Assembly: GCA_019614645.1 (NCBI GenBank)
Contig: JABWDB010000004.1
Location: forward strand, 11,222,001 to 11,286,000
DNA length: 64,000 nucleotides
Direction of reading: 5' to 3'
Source of the DNA: Stratiolaelaps scimitus
Taxonomy: Eukaryota > Arthropoda > Arachnida > Mesostigmata > Laelapidae
A model generated the notes under the pieces. That model was not told the DNA's origin. It did no database searches and saw only the letters and a list, made by a program, of their open reading frames with translations. Each line of letters starts with the position of its first letter. The first letter of the stretch is position 1. The translations under genes and the position numbers were made by a program. Positions 37,480-50,739 of the stretch are shown here, piece by piece.

Positions 37480-40400
37480 GGGTTTGCCAGCCCCGTATTC
37501 GCTGTGGGATAGAGACTTGCCGATTGCCGAATCAATATCCCGCCGGTCCCTCGTCCTCTGTGATGCCTGGCGGGTCTTCACGTCACTGACTGGCCAAAAC
37601 GACGCCTGTGACCAAGGGCCCCTTCTGGACACCGGCAGGACAGGCAAGTCCTGCAATCTCAATCATGTAGTACGTTCATTCCATCCGCGTACGGTCGGAC
37701 CTGCTCCCTTTACTGCTCCGCGAACCGTGGTGACTGACTCGATTCGCTCGCCCGCTAACTGGGCTATGGTGGCTGAGGTTATGGATACTTGGGAATGATT
37801 GGGAAAGTCTGGGAAAATGAGAGAATGTGTCCGTGCGGGCTGTAGGTTCACCGCAAGTTGGGCCGTGGAACGTGGTGAAGGCATCGGGGGATGAAGTACG
37901 TCAGAAAGGTCACGGGAGTAAGAGAGAGTGGGAGAGAAAGGTGGTAAGAGCGAACGTTGGAAGATCGAGTGTTAATTCGTCAGGAGTACTGGAGAAGCCG
38001 GTCACCCCGGCTACATGATGGGGGGGCCCACGCTGCCGTCGGCTGGTGCTCCTACTGCTGCTGTTTGGGTTTGGGATTTGCGGTCCCTTGCAGGCTTCCT
38101 GCAGGCTGGCATCCTTGCCAATCTCCCGCCTGTGGTGTACTGAGCATGGGAGAATGCGTTGCCGTATTAAAGATCAGAGCCTCGTTGAAAAGTGGGAAGA
38201 AAAGGACGTTAGCGTGCGCAAGCATTCGGCTACTGACATCAACATTAGCTGTTATGGAGGCGGCGGTAGAAGTCGCAATGGTTAGGTGGCGTGGCGGTGA
38301 TGTGTTCCTTGCGTGAGCCTCTGTCCTCTATACCGGCACATATCTGGCTATAGTCTATCACACCTTATTGTGAGGGGAGGGAATGATCGCCATTTATGAG
38401 GACTAATTGATCCGCTCTGTATCAGGACCGACATCGTTTGGCTGCAGAGCGTCTTAGAAATCCTGACACGCTTGACTCGGGGATCTCATTTGAAGGCTAG
38501 CGCGAATGACTAATAACATTTACATACACTTGAAAATACCCCGCAGCATACGAGCCAGGAAACGTAAATAAATTATAAGGCGTTTAGTCGACATTGAGCA
38601 CGCAGTGATACAGATGGAGGTGATCAGGTAAATAAATGCTGGTGAGTGAATATTAATTATTGCAAGCTTTACAGGCTTCACAAGCTGGGACGTTTCCGCC
38701 AACGTTCTACTAAGACGTTGACTACACAAATAACCACTGTACGGTTAGACAAGTTTTACAAATAAGTACACAAAGCAATGCACCTGTGGAAATCGTTATT
38801 TGACCAAATGTCCCCGCTCCAGTGTCGTCGACTGTTCCCTTTACAAAAATCGAGAACATTCAGGTTGATTTAAAAAAAATGCAAAACATTAGAGATTAAC
38901 AGCAACATGGGGGCACGTGTTCCACGAGTATGGCCTAAAGAACATACGTACGTATGGAAGTATCCAACCTTTCAGAAGCTTTCATATTTTCTGGAGTTTT
39001 TTCCATTGCCGCGCTGCGCTACTACGCGCAGAAAAATACACGGGATGTCTGTGCAGATGTTAGCTCTCCGCCGGACGCGGGTCGTAAGTCACTTGCAATG
39101 GAGACAAATGAAAAGGGAACAACCACCTGTCTTTAGCCTTAAACTCGGAGGAAGGTTAATGGAGGTGCGAATCGCAAACGGATGCTACGTTCGTTTGCCG
39201 GTAGAAAAAATCTTAATGGTAACGGGACGAAATCATTGCTATAATCTTCACGCTTACAATTTCGTGCCTCGCCAGTGCATTACTAGCTGGCAATCGATAC
39301 GCACGTAATAAGCTCGTCTCTCGATCGCCTGGTGGATTGTCCGGGTGAGTTCGAAGGGGCATGGAGACGAGATAACTATTCAGAGTACGATAAAATTGAA
39401 TTGAAAACAAACTAAGGGAAACATGCCTGTCCTCAGCATAGATTGATATTGATATCTCGTTATCGCGTTATAAGTCTAGCTGATACAGGCAGATTGGCTC
39501 TGCCGTGCTAAAACAACCGGATGGCCTGTCCATACGAGCTTTAAGCAAAGCTGTGTGTGAACGTGAGTAATATGATTTTGATCCCGAGGGATCATACAGG
39601 AGGGCTGGTTACATAGCACCGTTATGGCATATGCAATGGAAGCAACGACGCGTCTCAGTAAGTAGACAAGCTTACGACGCTTGCTTAGAACTGGTGGACG
39701 GGTTCTGAGGAGGATCAGAAAAGATCTCACGGTTGCCAACACGGAGCGTGCGAGCCCTATGGCAAAAGTTTGGCCCTAGGTACCATTAATACTACCACGT
39801 ATTCAATGGGCATTCAACGGCCTTTGGAACACCCGAAACGTAGCACTGTCGCATTTTGCGTGAAGCTTTAGGTTAGGCTATAGAGACCCGAATCGGAACC
39901 AACTCAATGGCCTCTCTGGTATCAGTCGACACCTGGGGAGGCAGCGCGTACATTTAGCTCTTCTGTTGCAGCCGAGCCAAGCAAAACCATTTTAAGTAAG
40001 CAAGCAGGCAGATGTATGGCAAACGCTGGTTTGTGATCCGGCGATCCCGACGGATTACCTATTATGCGGGGGGGAGGGGCAGCTAGTTCCTGGGCTACGA
40101 CGAATACGGTTTCGGCAAACAGCGAAGAAGGCGGAGAAAGGCGTTGCTCTCGAGAGCGATGTCGACGATGATGAGGGTAAATACGAGAACGTTTCACTCC
40201 TGCACGGAAGAAAGAAGGGGGAATTACAAGTGTGGCATATATCACAGGAATCTGTAGCCTCTGTGGCTAAGGAGACGTCGGGAAGTCGACAAAATCAGTG
40301 GGTAAAAAGCAGCGGTGATGTCATGTGCGTCATCAAGCTGAAGTGTAGCTCCGCATCCGGTCCAACAGCCGAGCCTTGTGGAATATCGCGGCTCATCGCC

Positions 40401-40868
40401 AGTCAGAAGGACTGGACAGACAGACGGGACAGCTTTTGTACGGATATTTGTGAGAGTGAGAATGACAGGGTCGACCGGGGCTAGATTACAGCGAGGAGAT
40501 AGATATATGTTACTAAAAATATAGCTAACACGAGCGAACGTCGCAAGTGCGCGCCACTGTCGCATTGGAAGGAGATTGCGGCGAGCTCGGGGAGGTGACA
40601 GCGGCGGTGTTGGAGGTGGTTTCGTGGTAGTTGATGGCTAGGACAAAAACGACTTCTGTATCACCAGCCAGCCCCTGCTCGTGAGCAAGAACTGATTACC
40701 TGATTATTTAATTGAAGTCGTTCTCGGTACCCAACGGCGGCCGATGGGAAAACATCTATGGAAGAGACCGAGAAAATAAAAGACAGCGGGGGATGAGAGA
40801 GAAAATGGGATTAACCTTCCTCGAAGGATTAGGAGAAACAGAGGGGAATTATGTCTCTGCACATATAC

Positions 40869-40888
40869 ATATATATATATATATATAT
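40869..40888. repeat. (AT)n microsatellite
   Basis: A perfect AT run passing into GTGTGTG. Confidence 0.9.
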
Positions 40889-41691
40889 GTGTGTGTCGAC
40901 GGAGGAAATTCGCTCTCGGAAGAGAGCTGATCTTGTATCTAACATACATGTAGTTATGCTTAACATTTGAATTTAACAAAATCGGCGATTTATTTTTACA
41001 ACAACCAAGCGACCTGCTCATCGTTATCGACCGAGCTATCGAATTCAGAGCAAACCCAGCGCTGGATCAAGCGTTGCTAACATGGTTGATTGAATACTCA
41101 CCAGTGAGGAACATGCACATTTTGGATTTGGTATTTTCTCACGGTCTGTGAGCTAGCTAGAGTTGATACTGTGTCGCGTGTAACAAGAATGTGTTGATAT
41201 TTTTCCCGTGTGTTTTACATTATCCTGGATAAGCTTGCTTGTGAGCGTTTTACTCTGCTGGCTCATACGTCAACATACTGCTAACCTACTTCTGGTCCCT
41301 CTCGGTAATATAATAAAGTGACAATATGTGGCTTTTGCTACGTGCTTCCAAGTAACAGAAATACAATTTTTGGTCGAAAATCCGCGTATCTTCACTTTAT
41401 ATTTGAGTGTAACTGCATGTACATATATTGTCCCCAATGGCTAGACCATGCACTGCTAGGCAGTGGTCGTAGCTGCTAGCGCGAAGCAGGCAGGTTTGGT
41501 TGGTTGACTCGTCGAGGTGCTATTTTTCAAAAGCTCCGTCCGCCTGTATAAACCGAAGAGGAGCTTTCTTTCCGCTCTCGCTCTCTATGGGCCGATCTAT
41601 GGGGTATCTTACATTGCTAAGAAGTAACACCCACCGGTGGTATTCTGACGGCCAGTTTCGCGTCTCGGCGTGGGTGGCTGTGGCGGCGACG

Positions 41692-41727
41692 ATGGTGACC
41701 CACGAAGAACACGATGTCCCTCGGGAG
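41692..41727 (+). CDS. candidate short first coding exon
   Basis: ATG in good context (A at -3, G at +4) opens a 12-codon frame, MVTHEEHDVPRE, that runs straight into GTGAGC, a strong donor (GAG before GTGAGC), in phase 0. It sits in a CpG-rich patch (41.5-42.2 kb) behind a pyrimidine-rich stretch, as a 5' region might. The next exon was not found. The frame also stays open beyond the donor and from 41500, so this may be chance. Product unknown. Confidence 0.18.
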
Positions 41728-43556
41728 GTGAGCTTACCGACAAGGATAAAAAAATCCGAATTCGACAGGAGCGGTGACGCGCGTACGTCAGCGTTGCGAC
41801 AGGCTGCTAACGGAGAGGACAACACATTGTGTCATTGTGTACTCTGGCCAGCTGCTGCTACCGCTGCAGCGGGCGTCGGCTCGCTCAGCTGGAGAAGACG
41901 GTCGGACTCGAGAAGGGATCAAACACGTTTTCAGGGCAGGTCACACACAAGCACACATACGCGCTTGTCACCACCCCCCGAAGTACCCCCGAACCTCCTG
42001 CCCCTCGATTCTTTCCGCGGAAACGTGTGGATTAGTCGACGGTACGGCTGGCCGGAAGATGTACTGGGACGTCCGCCACATGAACGGGTGGAAGAGTGGT
42101 GAAAACGGAAGTCACTTGCTCGCTCGCTCGATCTGTCGGCCAACGGCCAACCGTGGGAACTGCGTTCACATGTCCAGAGGGGAACTAGCAGAGAAGGGAT
42201 GACATGCCAGCTGACTCAGCGGCAGTCTCGGCCAGTCTGCCGTGTTGGCTTGACAGCTTTGGGATGCTCGCCTCTCTTCCTCTCTCTCTCTCGCTCTCTC
42301 TCTCTACCAGCGGTGCGGTGAGTTTATGAAGCTTTGTGTGCGTGGATTAAGCACTCACGATGGACTCGCTCGCGTTCCTGTAAATCGACGACCATGAATA
42401 TTACACTAGCACCACTAGTTCTTAATATTTGCGACGGGGAGCCTTTTTATGTTTAGCCTTATTATCGGAAGGTTGTATCTGTGTCGGGGGTAGGCCAAGT
42501 CACCATGACGAAGACGACGATATTCACCTCTTGTGTAACGTAGACAAAAATATTGGACACATTGGCCCGCTCTCCAGCTAAGTGGCGTTCGTGTCGATAT
42601 TGAGTATACTCCCCCGCCCCCTGCATCCTAATTTTGGAAACAGGCTAGCCCATTCCGTGCATCGGATTTTTGACGTTGATCTTCCTGAGATAGACAATAC
42701 TCAATATGAAGTTTGCATACTGATCCCTGAGGATGAACGAGGTCGCGCCCTGGCAACCTGCCTTATCGTGAAATGGAGTTGGTGTCTAATGCACCTCTAA
42801 ATATCGTATGCCTGTGATAGGGCACCGTTCGAGAAGAGTTGATCGCATTCGATAGCTTTGCGGAGTTCCGGGCTTCTCGCCAAGCAGAGACGAAGCAATA
42901 TGAGCGATCTGCCGCATTCATCTGCCTATTTCGTCGTCTACATAGAAAGCCGTTTAGAGGAACGAAGCCTCATGCGGATTTTCAGCGGTACAGCTGCCAT
43001 AGACGATTGCCGTCAGATCACAGCGCACGAATCACCACTCAGTAACCAAGCGTGTTAGCGTACACTTTTCTTCAGCATTTTCGACTTGAAGACCATTCGA
43101 AGCTCGTGTGCCACCTCTATCCCACGCAATGTCAGTATCCGTTTGTGTGCAGCATAACGCCAAGGTAGTGTCCGATTGAGTACTTAGGCTACTGTTGGGG
43201 CGTTCATATTACGAAGGCTGAGTCGGCAAAATTTCACTCTCGGTATTGATCAACTCGACGACCGATTGGGGTATCGCTTTTTGTTCTTGCCGATGTCCAA
43301 TAGTATTCGTTCATTTTTTGGTCACACAAATTGTCGCCGCGGTGTTTTCTCGTGCCAATGATGATCGATGCCACTCTGTCATTTGTCACGTCTTTTGATC
43401 GTCGTGCAAACAAACATTACAATTACTAAGCGATATCGATGTATTTATGTTGTACATCTGTGTATGTCCTATTTAATGAGTAACGTAAGTGTTGCCAGAA
43501 TAGTGACAATGGTAATAATAATAACAATAAATAAATGTACCTAATGTAAATAAATT
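41728..43556. other. no gene seen
   Basis: The rest of the CpG-rich patch, a (CT)n run at 42280-42305, then AT-richer sequence with AAT/AAC repeats near 43515-43550. Confidence 0.5.
42280..42305. repeat. (CT)n microsatellite
   Basis: A CT run with one G interruption. Confidence 0.9.
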
Positions 43557-43656
43557 CTACCTAATGCTCGCTTTTCTGTAGAATGTCATGAGCTTGCATG
43601 CTATTTCCACGTTCTGCTCTTGGTCTCTGTTGAAGGGTATGTATTTCGTGTTCGAG

Positions 43657-43986
43657 TAGCACTGTGTTGTGACCCCAGTGAAGTTGTCGACGACCTTGTC
43701 GTCCTCGTCCTCGTCGTCGCCTGCACCGCCTACAGGCGTCTCCGATATTTCTCTCGATGCTGTGTTTTCCAGCGATCGGTGTTTTTCCAACGACCGAAAC
43801 AGCGGCCGGTTTCCCGGTCCAACCCTATGTGAACAAGCTGCCATGTATTCGTCCGGTGCTGCTGCTGCTGCAGCTACCCCTTCGGGCGGGCCATGCTGTT
43901 GCTGGCACCTCCTGCAACCCTTACCCCGATCGCTACTACTGCTACTAGACGTCACCCCGTTGTGTTACCGAGCCATGGCGCCGTAG
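43657..43986. other. GC-rich block open on both strands, possible exon
   Basis: The plus strand reads without stop to TAG at 43984-43986: a Ser-rich start, VSDISLDAVFSSDRCFSNDR, a poly-Ala run and a Leu-rich end. A weak acceptor (GTGACCCCAG) precedes it. The minus strand is also open over the same bases and encodes an acidic run (GDDEDEDD) and poly-Ala; its first ATG lies at about 43843, with TAA close upstream of the frame. Codon texture does not decide between them. At most one strand is likely coding, and neither product is recognised. Confidence 0.2.
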
Positions 43987-44261
43987 ATGGGAGGGAGTGA
44001 GGAGGCACCAGTGGAGTTGACGTGGGGGTCCGAATCGGGTGGGGCTATCTGAGTTATGTACATATGTTTGCCAACGAGCCAGTCAGCCCTCACGCCCACC
44101 ACGATGTCGATTCGTGAGTATGGCGGCAAGAGCGGCCTGCCCACCCCCATATTAATCTCCTGCGCTCTTGGTCGACGAAGACCACTCTACCATCTCCCCC
44201 GCCCCCCTATCCAAGCAATACGAATTAATATTCTCGGAGCGCTCTCTCGGTCGCAGGTTCC

Positions 44262-44280
44262 CGGCGGCGGCGGCGGCGGT
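44262..44280. repeat. (GGC)n microsatellite
   Basis: Six GGC/CGG units. Confidence 0.9.
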
Positions 44281-44848
44281 GGTCGGTTTCTCCGCTGCTT
44301 CCCAGACGGTGGCGGGTAGTGGTTGACGGCCCTGCAACTTGTACTACTGTCTGGCGACTACCACGGTTCCGGGCCGAGTCGGTCATAGCTTGAGCACTCA
44401 CACATGACGCCCCTAGACCCTCCCAGCGCCCTGTCGCAGGGGTTGCCGCGAGATTCCCCTGAGCCTCTCTCGGATACTTTGTGTGTGTGTGAGTGTGAGT
44501 GACTGCGCATGTAAGCCCTATGTCTGTAGCGTGTATCGGAAGCGAGCTGCAGGAAACGATATGCGAGACGCCAGCCAGCGCCCGAGATCCAAGCGTCACC
44601 GCTGTCCCGTATCCACCGCCGCCGCCGTCGTCGCCACGCCACCTGCTGAAACCATCTAAACGGGTTGATATTAATATTGGACCAGCTTCGTTCCCGTTCA
44701 CCCGAAACCTTGGAGCGGGGGGGGGGCGCGATGCACTCCTTTCCTCCATCCCTCAGAAAGGGGTTTTGTCGGAGTAGCCCCCCTCGCTCCACGTTTCTCT
44801 CTACACAGGACGCAGTGGAACGCTATGAGGCATGAGGGGTGCTCACGT

Positions 44849-44903
44849 GATGACGGTCGGATTGAACCGCCGGTTGCGCGTCCATGTTACCGCTCACGTC
44901 ATC
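44849..44903 (-). mobile_element. truncated tRNA-like unit with paired ends
   Basis: The minus strand starts GATGACGTGAGCGGTAACAT, with an A-box-like GAGCGGTAAC, has GGTTCAATCC as a B box, and ends CGTCATC, which pairs with the opening GATGACG over seven bases. At 55 nt it is shorter than a tRNA and the T stem is imperfect. It may be a deleted tRNA-derived SINE head. The flanks also carry CRE/E-box-like TCACGTGATGACG. Confidence 0.3.
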
Positions 44904-45859
44904 GTAATTGATGCGCACCGGCGTGCGGCGCTAGCTCTCTGCGGCTCATAGAGCGTAAGGTGTAGGGTTGGCTGGCTATCCGTGAAACCCATCTTTCTTT
45001 CACCCGCGCTGGGGTCTAAACACCAATAACATTGAGTATCGGCAGGATATGACACGGTAGGTCGTGGCTCATATCAAACTGCCGCACTTTCGAAGAGATA
45101 CATTTTTCTCAAGATCGTAAATATAATAGTTATTTTTTTTAGTTTACTCGTGTCTATGGGATATTCCTCGAGGTAGGAAAGTAGGCGGTGGATTATTATT
45201 TTTATGACATAGAAGATTATTTTTAGAAGGTAATTTTGCTTATTCTACACAGATTTCGTGCAAAATTGATACCGGCGCAGGTCTTGCTTTATGGCATGAA
45301 CCTTGTGACCTTATAACGCTTTAATTGAGAGATCCACTTCGTCCACAACGGCGATTACGTGTGCTTATCTCTAGGAGCGATAAGTACGTCAATGGATTCG
45401 TCTCTATCCTTAAGCTGTCTCTATCCTCGAGCCAGATGATGATGTTCGGTCTGTCAGATTATTTGAAGAAATATTGGGACCTAACAAATGCAAGAGAGAC
45501 AGGCGAAATGCGAAGAGATCCGAAGAAAATGCGAAACCGATATAGGGATTCCTATTTCTATGTATATTGTTATATTCCCAAGATCGCAAAGCCAACACAT
45601 ATTATTTCTTCGCTGTGTTTGTCGCATGCCAGACTCGATGTAAAAATATAATACATGTGATACATTCGGCGAACTGTATTCCCTTTCAACGCATGACGGC
45701 AACAACGACAAAGTTGAATACAGCCAAATCATGGCCACCGAAGTCCTTCGTTTATCGAGAGCGATCTGGATGAACGCGCGTCGAAGAACGTACAAATCTA
45801 CTAGCTGAGGCAGCCACAATAAAACGCACATCACTTCAATCATGAAGACGTTATAGTTG

Positions 45860-45893
45860 CATTGACGCTGAGTGGGCATTGACGCTAAGTGGG
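45860..45893. repeat. 17-bp direct tandem duplication
   Basis: CATTGACGCTGAGTGGG and CATTGACGCTAAGTGGG follow each other directly, with one difference. Confidence 0.9.
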
Positions 45894-46618
45894 TTTATTG
45901 TAAATGTGCACATTTTCTCAACAGTGGCACACACGGTGGCTGCCGCCGTGCCATGAAATTCTGAGCGATCGTAATGCATTATGCTGTCTGTCACATGTGA
46001 GACGATGCCACGCCATCCTTCGGGAATCCAGTGAATCCCTTCTCCCATTGCACACGGTCTGCCTCCTGCCTCAAGTCTGTGCAGGCCACGCTCAGGTGGA
46101 TAGATTTTGGTGAAGACGGTGGTCTTTCTGGACGGCGTTGAATGCGTTCTCTCTAGTACGGGGAACGGCCACGAGTGTACGCGATCAATTGAGCGTGCAG
46201 TGACTGAGGCGGCAGCGGTGGCAGCGTTTACGGCTGAATGTCAGTCAGCGCGACGAGACGATGGTTTGGTCGTCGCCTTGAACGACCATAGGTAGACGTG
46301 CTTAGGAAGACTGTGGATTGAGTTGTGTATGTGTCCGCGTATGTAAGCGGAGATGGGATACAGGGCGGAGAGCCGGCAGAGCGTCTCATCTCGGCGAATA
46401 TCGCAACGCGAGGCCGGTGACGGAGAGTTCTCCGTGTTCCTGCGTGGAACGAACGGATAGACGAACTGGATCCAAAAGTGGCGTTTCCGTTTCAGACGAC
46501 GGCGTGGCACGCTACACCGCAGAGCCAACCCGTTCGCAAACAAGTAGTAACACATACGTTAAGCGCTTAGGGCCTTGCGTTTCGGGTCTCCAGTGGCAGA
46601 CATCACTTATAGGAATAT

Positions 46619-46650
46619 GCAAAAAAGATGCGGTATATCGCATCTTTTGC
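46619..46650. repeat. short hairpin
   Basis: GCAAAAAAGATGCG and CGCATCTTTTGC pair across a six-base loop with a two-A bulge. Confidence 0.75.
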
Positions 46651-47305
46651 CACCGACTGACTGCCCTATAGTAAATGGATGACGATGTCGACGACGAGGA
46701 GGAGGCAACATCGAGGGCGGCAGGGGCGGCGGATAGAGCAGCCGAGAATATATAAAGATGTATATGTATCTATGTGTGTGCTTAAATTCGACGACATTAT
46801 CTTAATTAGCATCATTACCAACATTATCATTGGTGGCCACAGCTGGTAGACAGGGATGGATGTCATAGTTAACTCTTAAAAAAAAATAACCTAAAACGAA
46901 CCTAGAAATTCCACGCTGACTCACAGCTAATGTCAGCGCGTCCGCGGAACTACTTTCTTAGCTGAAACGGGCCCAGATCATTTTAGTTTGCCTCGAAATG
47001 CCTGAGCAAAATTTGTCTAGAATGCCTCCATAGCACTACTCTTGCACAAAATTAAACTCAGCTTGTCTATTTATTTAATCACGAAGGGTTGATAGAATAA
47101 ATACATTTTCATCTATGTTTCATTGAATCATAACTTTGCTTTTGCATAGAGGCTAACAAATGAAGCGTCGAATGGCTAATAAGCAAGAAATCGACTAAAC
47201 AGTCAAGCTGGTTATAAATAACAAATCCTCAATTGCCTAGAGAAGATCATCTCTTCTCTCCCTCTCTCGCTCTAATTTGTCATAAGCGGCATAGACAAAA
47301 ACGAC

Positions 47306-47325
47306 ATATATATATATATATATAT
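47306..47325. repeat. (AT)n microsatellite
   Basis: A perfect AT run. Confidence 0.9.
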
Positions 47326-49255
47326 TATATCTAAATTGGTGGCTTGCAATATTTTAGCAGCATATCTTACATATTGAAGTGGGAGAGACAGTGGAAGAAG
47401 CAGCGGTGCAGTCGTGGTTTAGCATTTTTGGAGCGGCCTTTATTTAGCTTCGGAAGCCTGCTCGCGGAGATAGCTTCATGTTGGCGTCGGGTGGGCACGG
47501 CGCCTCCCATAGAGTGATGCCTTTTCTAGGCAGCCGGTGTGTTCGGAGACCCGCCGATGTATGGTGCAGCCCGTTATCGACAGCTGCCCGAGGGCACATG
47601 GCTCTCCTTTTGATCGTACATTCCGTAACACAGCAGTAAGCAGCGACAATATGTTTGCTTTTTCTTCTCTGCTGGCTTGGGCGGACTTTCCTTTCCATCA
47701 GTGGCGATGTATGGACGGGTAATTCAGCGAGGAGGGGAGGCAGCGTAGTGTATCGCGTTTTGTCTGCTAAATCACAAAGCCAGATGCCACGAAGTCAGCC
47801 ATTTTTGGTACCGACTTACTTTTTGTCAAGCCAGCCTAGTGCGGCTGGCCTGTGCCGTTAGCCATAAACACAGAAATACACAATACGTTTGTTGTAGAAT
47901 ACATACAAACAAGGTTCATAGGAGAAATTTCGGTATGCGTCTTGGTAACTTGCTTGATTGAGGGGCGAGTATCATTTCTCAAGCGTCGCTAAATACAGAT
48001 ATGTCGTGTCCGTGTGGAGCCAGCGACGATAGCACTGGTAGCTGACAATACAACGGGGTAGCGTGCAACGAGCACCTTTAGACTCCAATTACCTGGCTAG
48101 AAGCCAATACAAAATCTAATACAATATATATATATTTTCGCAAAGATTTACAGCCATGATTTTTTGACTTCGCGTCAGAATTTTCTAGAGGATTGTCTGA
48201 TCTCTTGCAGTGGCGAGCCCCAGACAGCTGGTATGCTAGGACAAGACGTCTAGATTCTTTTTAGGCATAGAGCCCTACGAATTCAGTGGCTCGATGGGTC
48301 GTTCTTCTAACAAGTACTACAGTGAGTGGGAAGACAAAGTCCAATGTAGTAGGTCCATTGACCACTTTAAAAGCCACTAGTAGTTCTTATCTGATGAATA
48401 TATGTAATCCGTATATGGAAATATTATATAAATATTATAGAAACGTAGTTATTATATTTTGTCTTCGAACAATAGCATGTATTGCTCCATTTTTCTCTCG
48501 CAAAACTATCTCCCGCTCAGGGTCTGAGTATGAACAAAAAAAGCAGAATAAAATGAATCATATCTAGATATCAATGATACGTGAATTTTAATAGGCAATA
48601 GATACTCCCATAAATGTTTATTCCCAGCCACGTCTCCTTACACCGAGATACCGTTACGTCATCGTGTCTCTTCAATCTATCGTTCTTGTCGACCTCTTCC
48701 TTATGGCCTTACGATGGAGCGTGGACCGATGGCCGGGTTCAGTTGGGGTAAGTGGGTGAAGAATTTTCAGAGTCCTGTGCCTAGTGCCCGAGGGCAACAG
48801 CTTGTTACAGCGATCCCCTCTGTGTGGCAGATTTTCCTGAGAGCTTCTCGTTTTCATTGGAGCACACCGCAGCGCTGATGAAGACACAAGAACTCAGTGT
48901 ACGAGTCATGGAAAGAAGCTCGGTGCTAATTTTCATTGTTGGTCGACATTGATAATCATGCATACGTAGTTCGTTTTTTTTTATCGTCAACGTGTAGAAC
49001 TCGTTGCATGTATTTGATCGCCAATTACAATGCCATGTACATATGCCACGTACACCTACGTGCGCACGTTCGAATACAGTCGCATGGGTGAATCAACACG
49101 AAGAGGCCGACCAGAGGATTAATTAAAATTGGGGGACCCTGTGAGCCCTGCCACGCGTCGTTCCACAAGGAAAACATTAGCAACTTGTTCTTAAACGTTC
49201 CCTTAAGATAATTTCACTGGCATTGAGAGTGTGGTGAGAGAGGGAGAGAGAAACA

Positions 49256-49256
49256 C

Positions 49257-49282
<26 letters not shown>
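49256..49282. repeat. (AG)n microsatellite
   Basis: Preceded by a second shorter GA run. Confidence 0.9.
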
Positions 49283-49287
<5 letters not shown>

Positions 49288-49720
49288 GAGAGGAACGATA
49301 AAGCTTATCCATGAGCTGTGCGAAGGGTCGCGCAAACTAACCCGGACGGTGGCTTCCCAACAGAAAGCAGGGCAGATCGATAGCGTGGCCGACGAGAGGG
49401 CTATACTCATATCCTCTTTCAGTTGTTACGTAGCAGAATGGAGGGAACAGGGATAGTTTTGCTATTGAGCGACGTTCGGGTGAACGAACGAATGAACACA
49501 AACCGACGAACTGACTGACGAGGTCCGGAAGATTCGCCGTGTCTGGTCACTGGGGGCCGCATGTTCGACTGTTTGCCGCCGATCCCGGTCCGAGGCTTCC
49601 GCTGACGGTGATGCTGCTGCTGCTGAGCCCGGGCGATGGAACGGCCCGTAGGGAAATCTCGCTGGCGAAAGGAGTCAACGGAATGAAGCGAAGCAAGGCA
49701 GTCCGGCACCTCCATAGGAA

Positions 49721-49733
49721 GGGGGGGGGGGGG
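49721..49733. repeat. 13-G homopolymer
   Basis: Thirteen consecutive G, then TCGGTCGGGTCG. Confidence 0.9.
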
Positions 49734-50076
49734 TCGGTCGGGTCGTCTTAGTGTGAGCGTGTATGGACGAGGTTGCGCTGGTGTGCGCCGGGCGGTCGCC
49801 GAGGCGCAGTCGGAAGATGCTATAATCAACCGCATCAAGCTAGCTTCTATTCTGTATAGGGGGTTGCGGAGTGAGGAGCGTGGAGAGGCAATCAACTTGC
49901 AACACCATTTGAGGGGACCGCTATTTACTTGCTCGCAAGTGGCCTACCAGCGTGGCCTTTCTACCGGAAAAAAACGCCGTTCCGCCCTCTCCGACGGCGA
50001 CTGCTCCTGCTGTGTCTGTATTGCCGCTGCAAAGTTTCCTGTACCGTCGCGCCCTGAAGCAACGCAGAACACCCCT

Positions 50077-50106
50077 TCTCTCTCCCTCTCTCTCTCTCTC
50101 TCTCTC
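50077..50106. repeat. (CT)n microsatellite
   Basis: A nearly perfect CT run in a CpG-rich patch. Confidence 0.9.
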
Positions 50107-50739
50107 GTTCTCTCACTTGCGAGCCTTGAGCTTTGAAAGGTTTGAGCTCGTGTGTGTGGGTACGTCTGTATTTCTATGTGCGACTTATGAACGCGTGCCT
50201 ATGCGCTATGTGAAGGTGTGGATGAAGGTAGATATTTTTCGCCGTTTATATGGTGGTTGCTAGCCGTGGAGTCTGCGCTGGGGCGAGACCAGGCGTGTCG
50301 AGTTGTGCTGCATCGTTTAAAAAGCCTAGAGACTGAAAAGAAACTCGTGGATGGAAAGATTACGCTTTCGAAGCACTTCACTCACAGGACCACGCAAGCT
50401 GTAGTTGGCTGCCGGCGATAGAATGGCGGCAGGCTATTGTGGCGGTTGGCTGAAGTTTCCAGTACCCAGGGACGGTCTGTGGGGCTTTAGCACTTGCACT
50501 GCAAGACTGAGAGCAGAGAGCTATTTGCGAACACTCTCCCTGCTGCCCTACCGTTTTCGACGATCTTTAACAGTTTGGCTGACGCATCTGTCGTTGGTGG
50601 AATTGCAACTGACTTACGGCACCACCCAGGTCCGGTATTTTGCTAACGTCAATTATAACGCATATTCCATAATTAAACTATATAAATATATACAGGAAAA
50701 GCCAACGTAAGTTAAACGGCATAAGATCAGCCAATTTAT

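Larger units (their letters stand above)
36533..41549. other. no convincing gene; CpG-rich patch at 36.9-38.1 kb
   Basis: The patch holds a (CT)n run and overlapping frames on both strands, the longest (37277-37798, plus) passing through the CT run. From 38.4 to 41.4 kb I see ordinary non-coding sequence with one AT microsatellite. Confidence 0.5.

Noticed and set aside
41500..42102. 200-codon plus-strand frame
   Set aside because: It is in a CpG-rich patch with low stop density and is overlapped by other frames. Only the 12-codon segment before GTGAGC has splice support.
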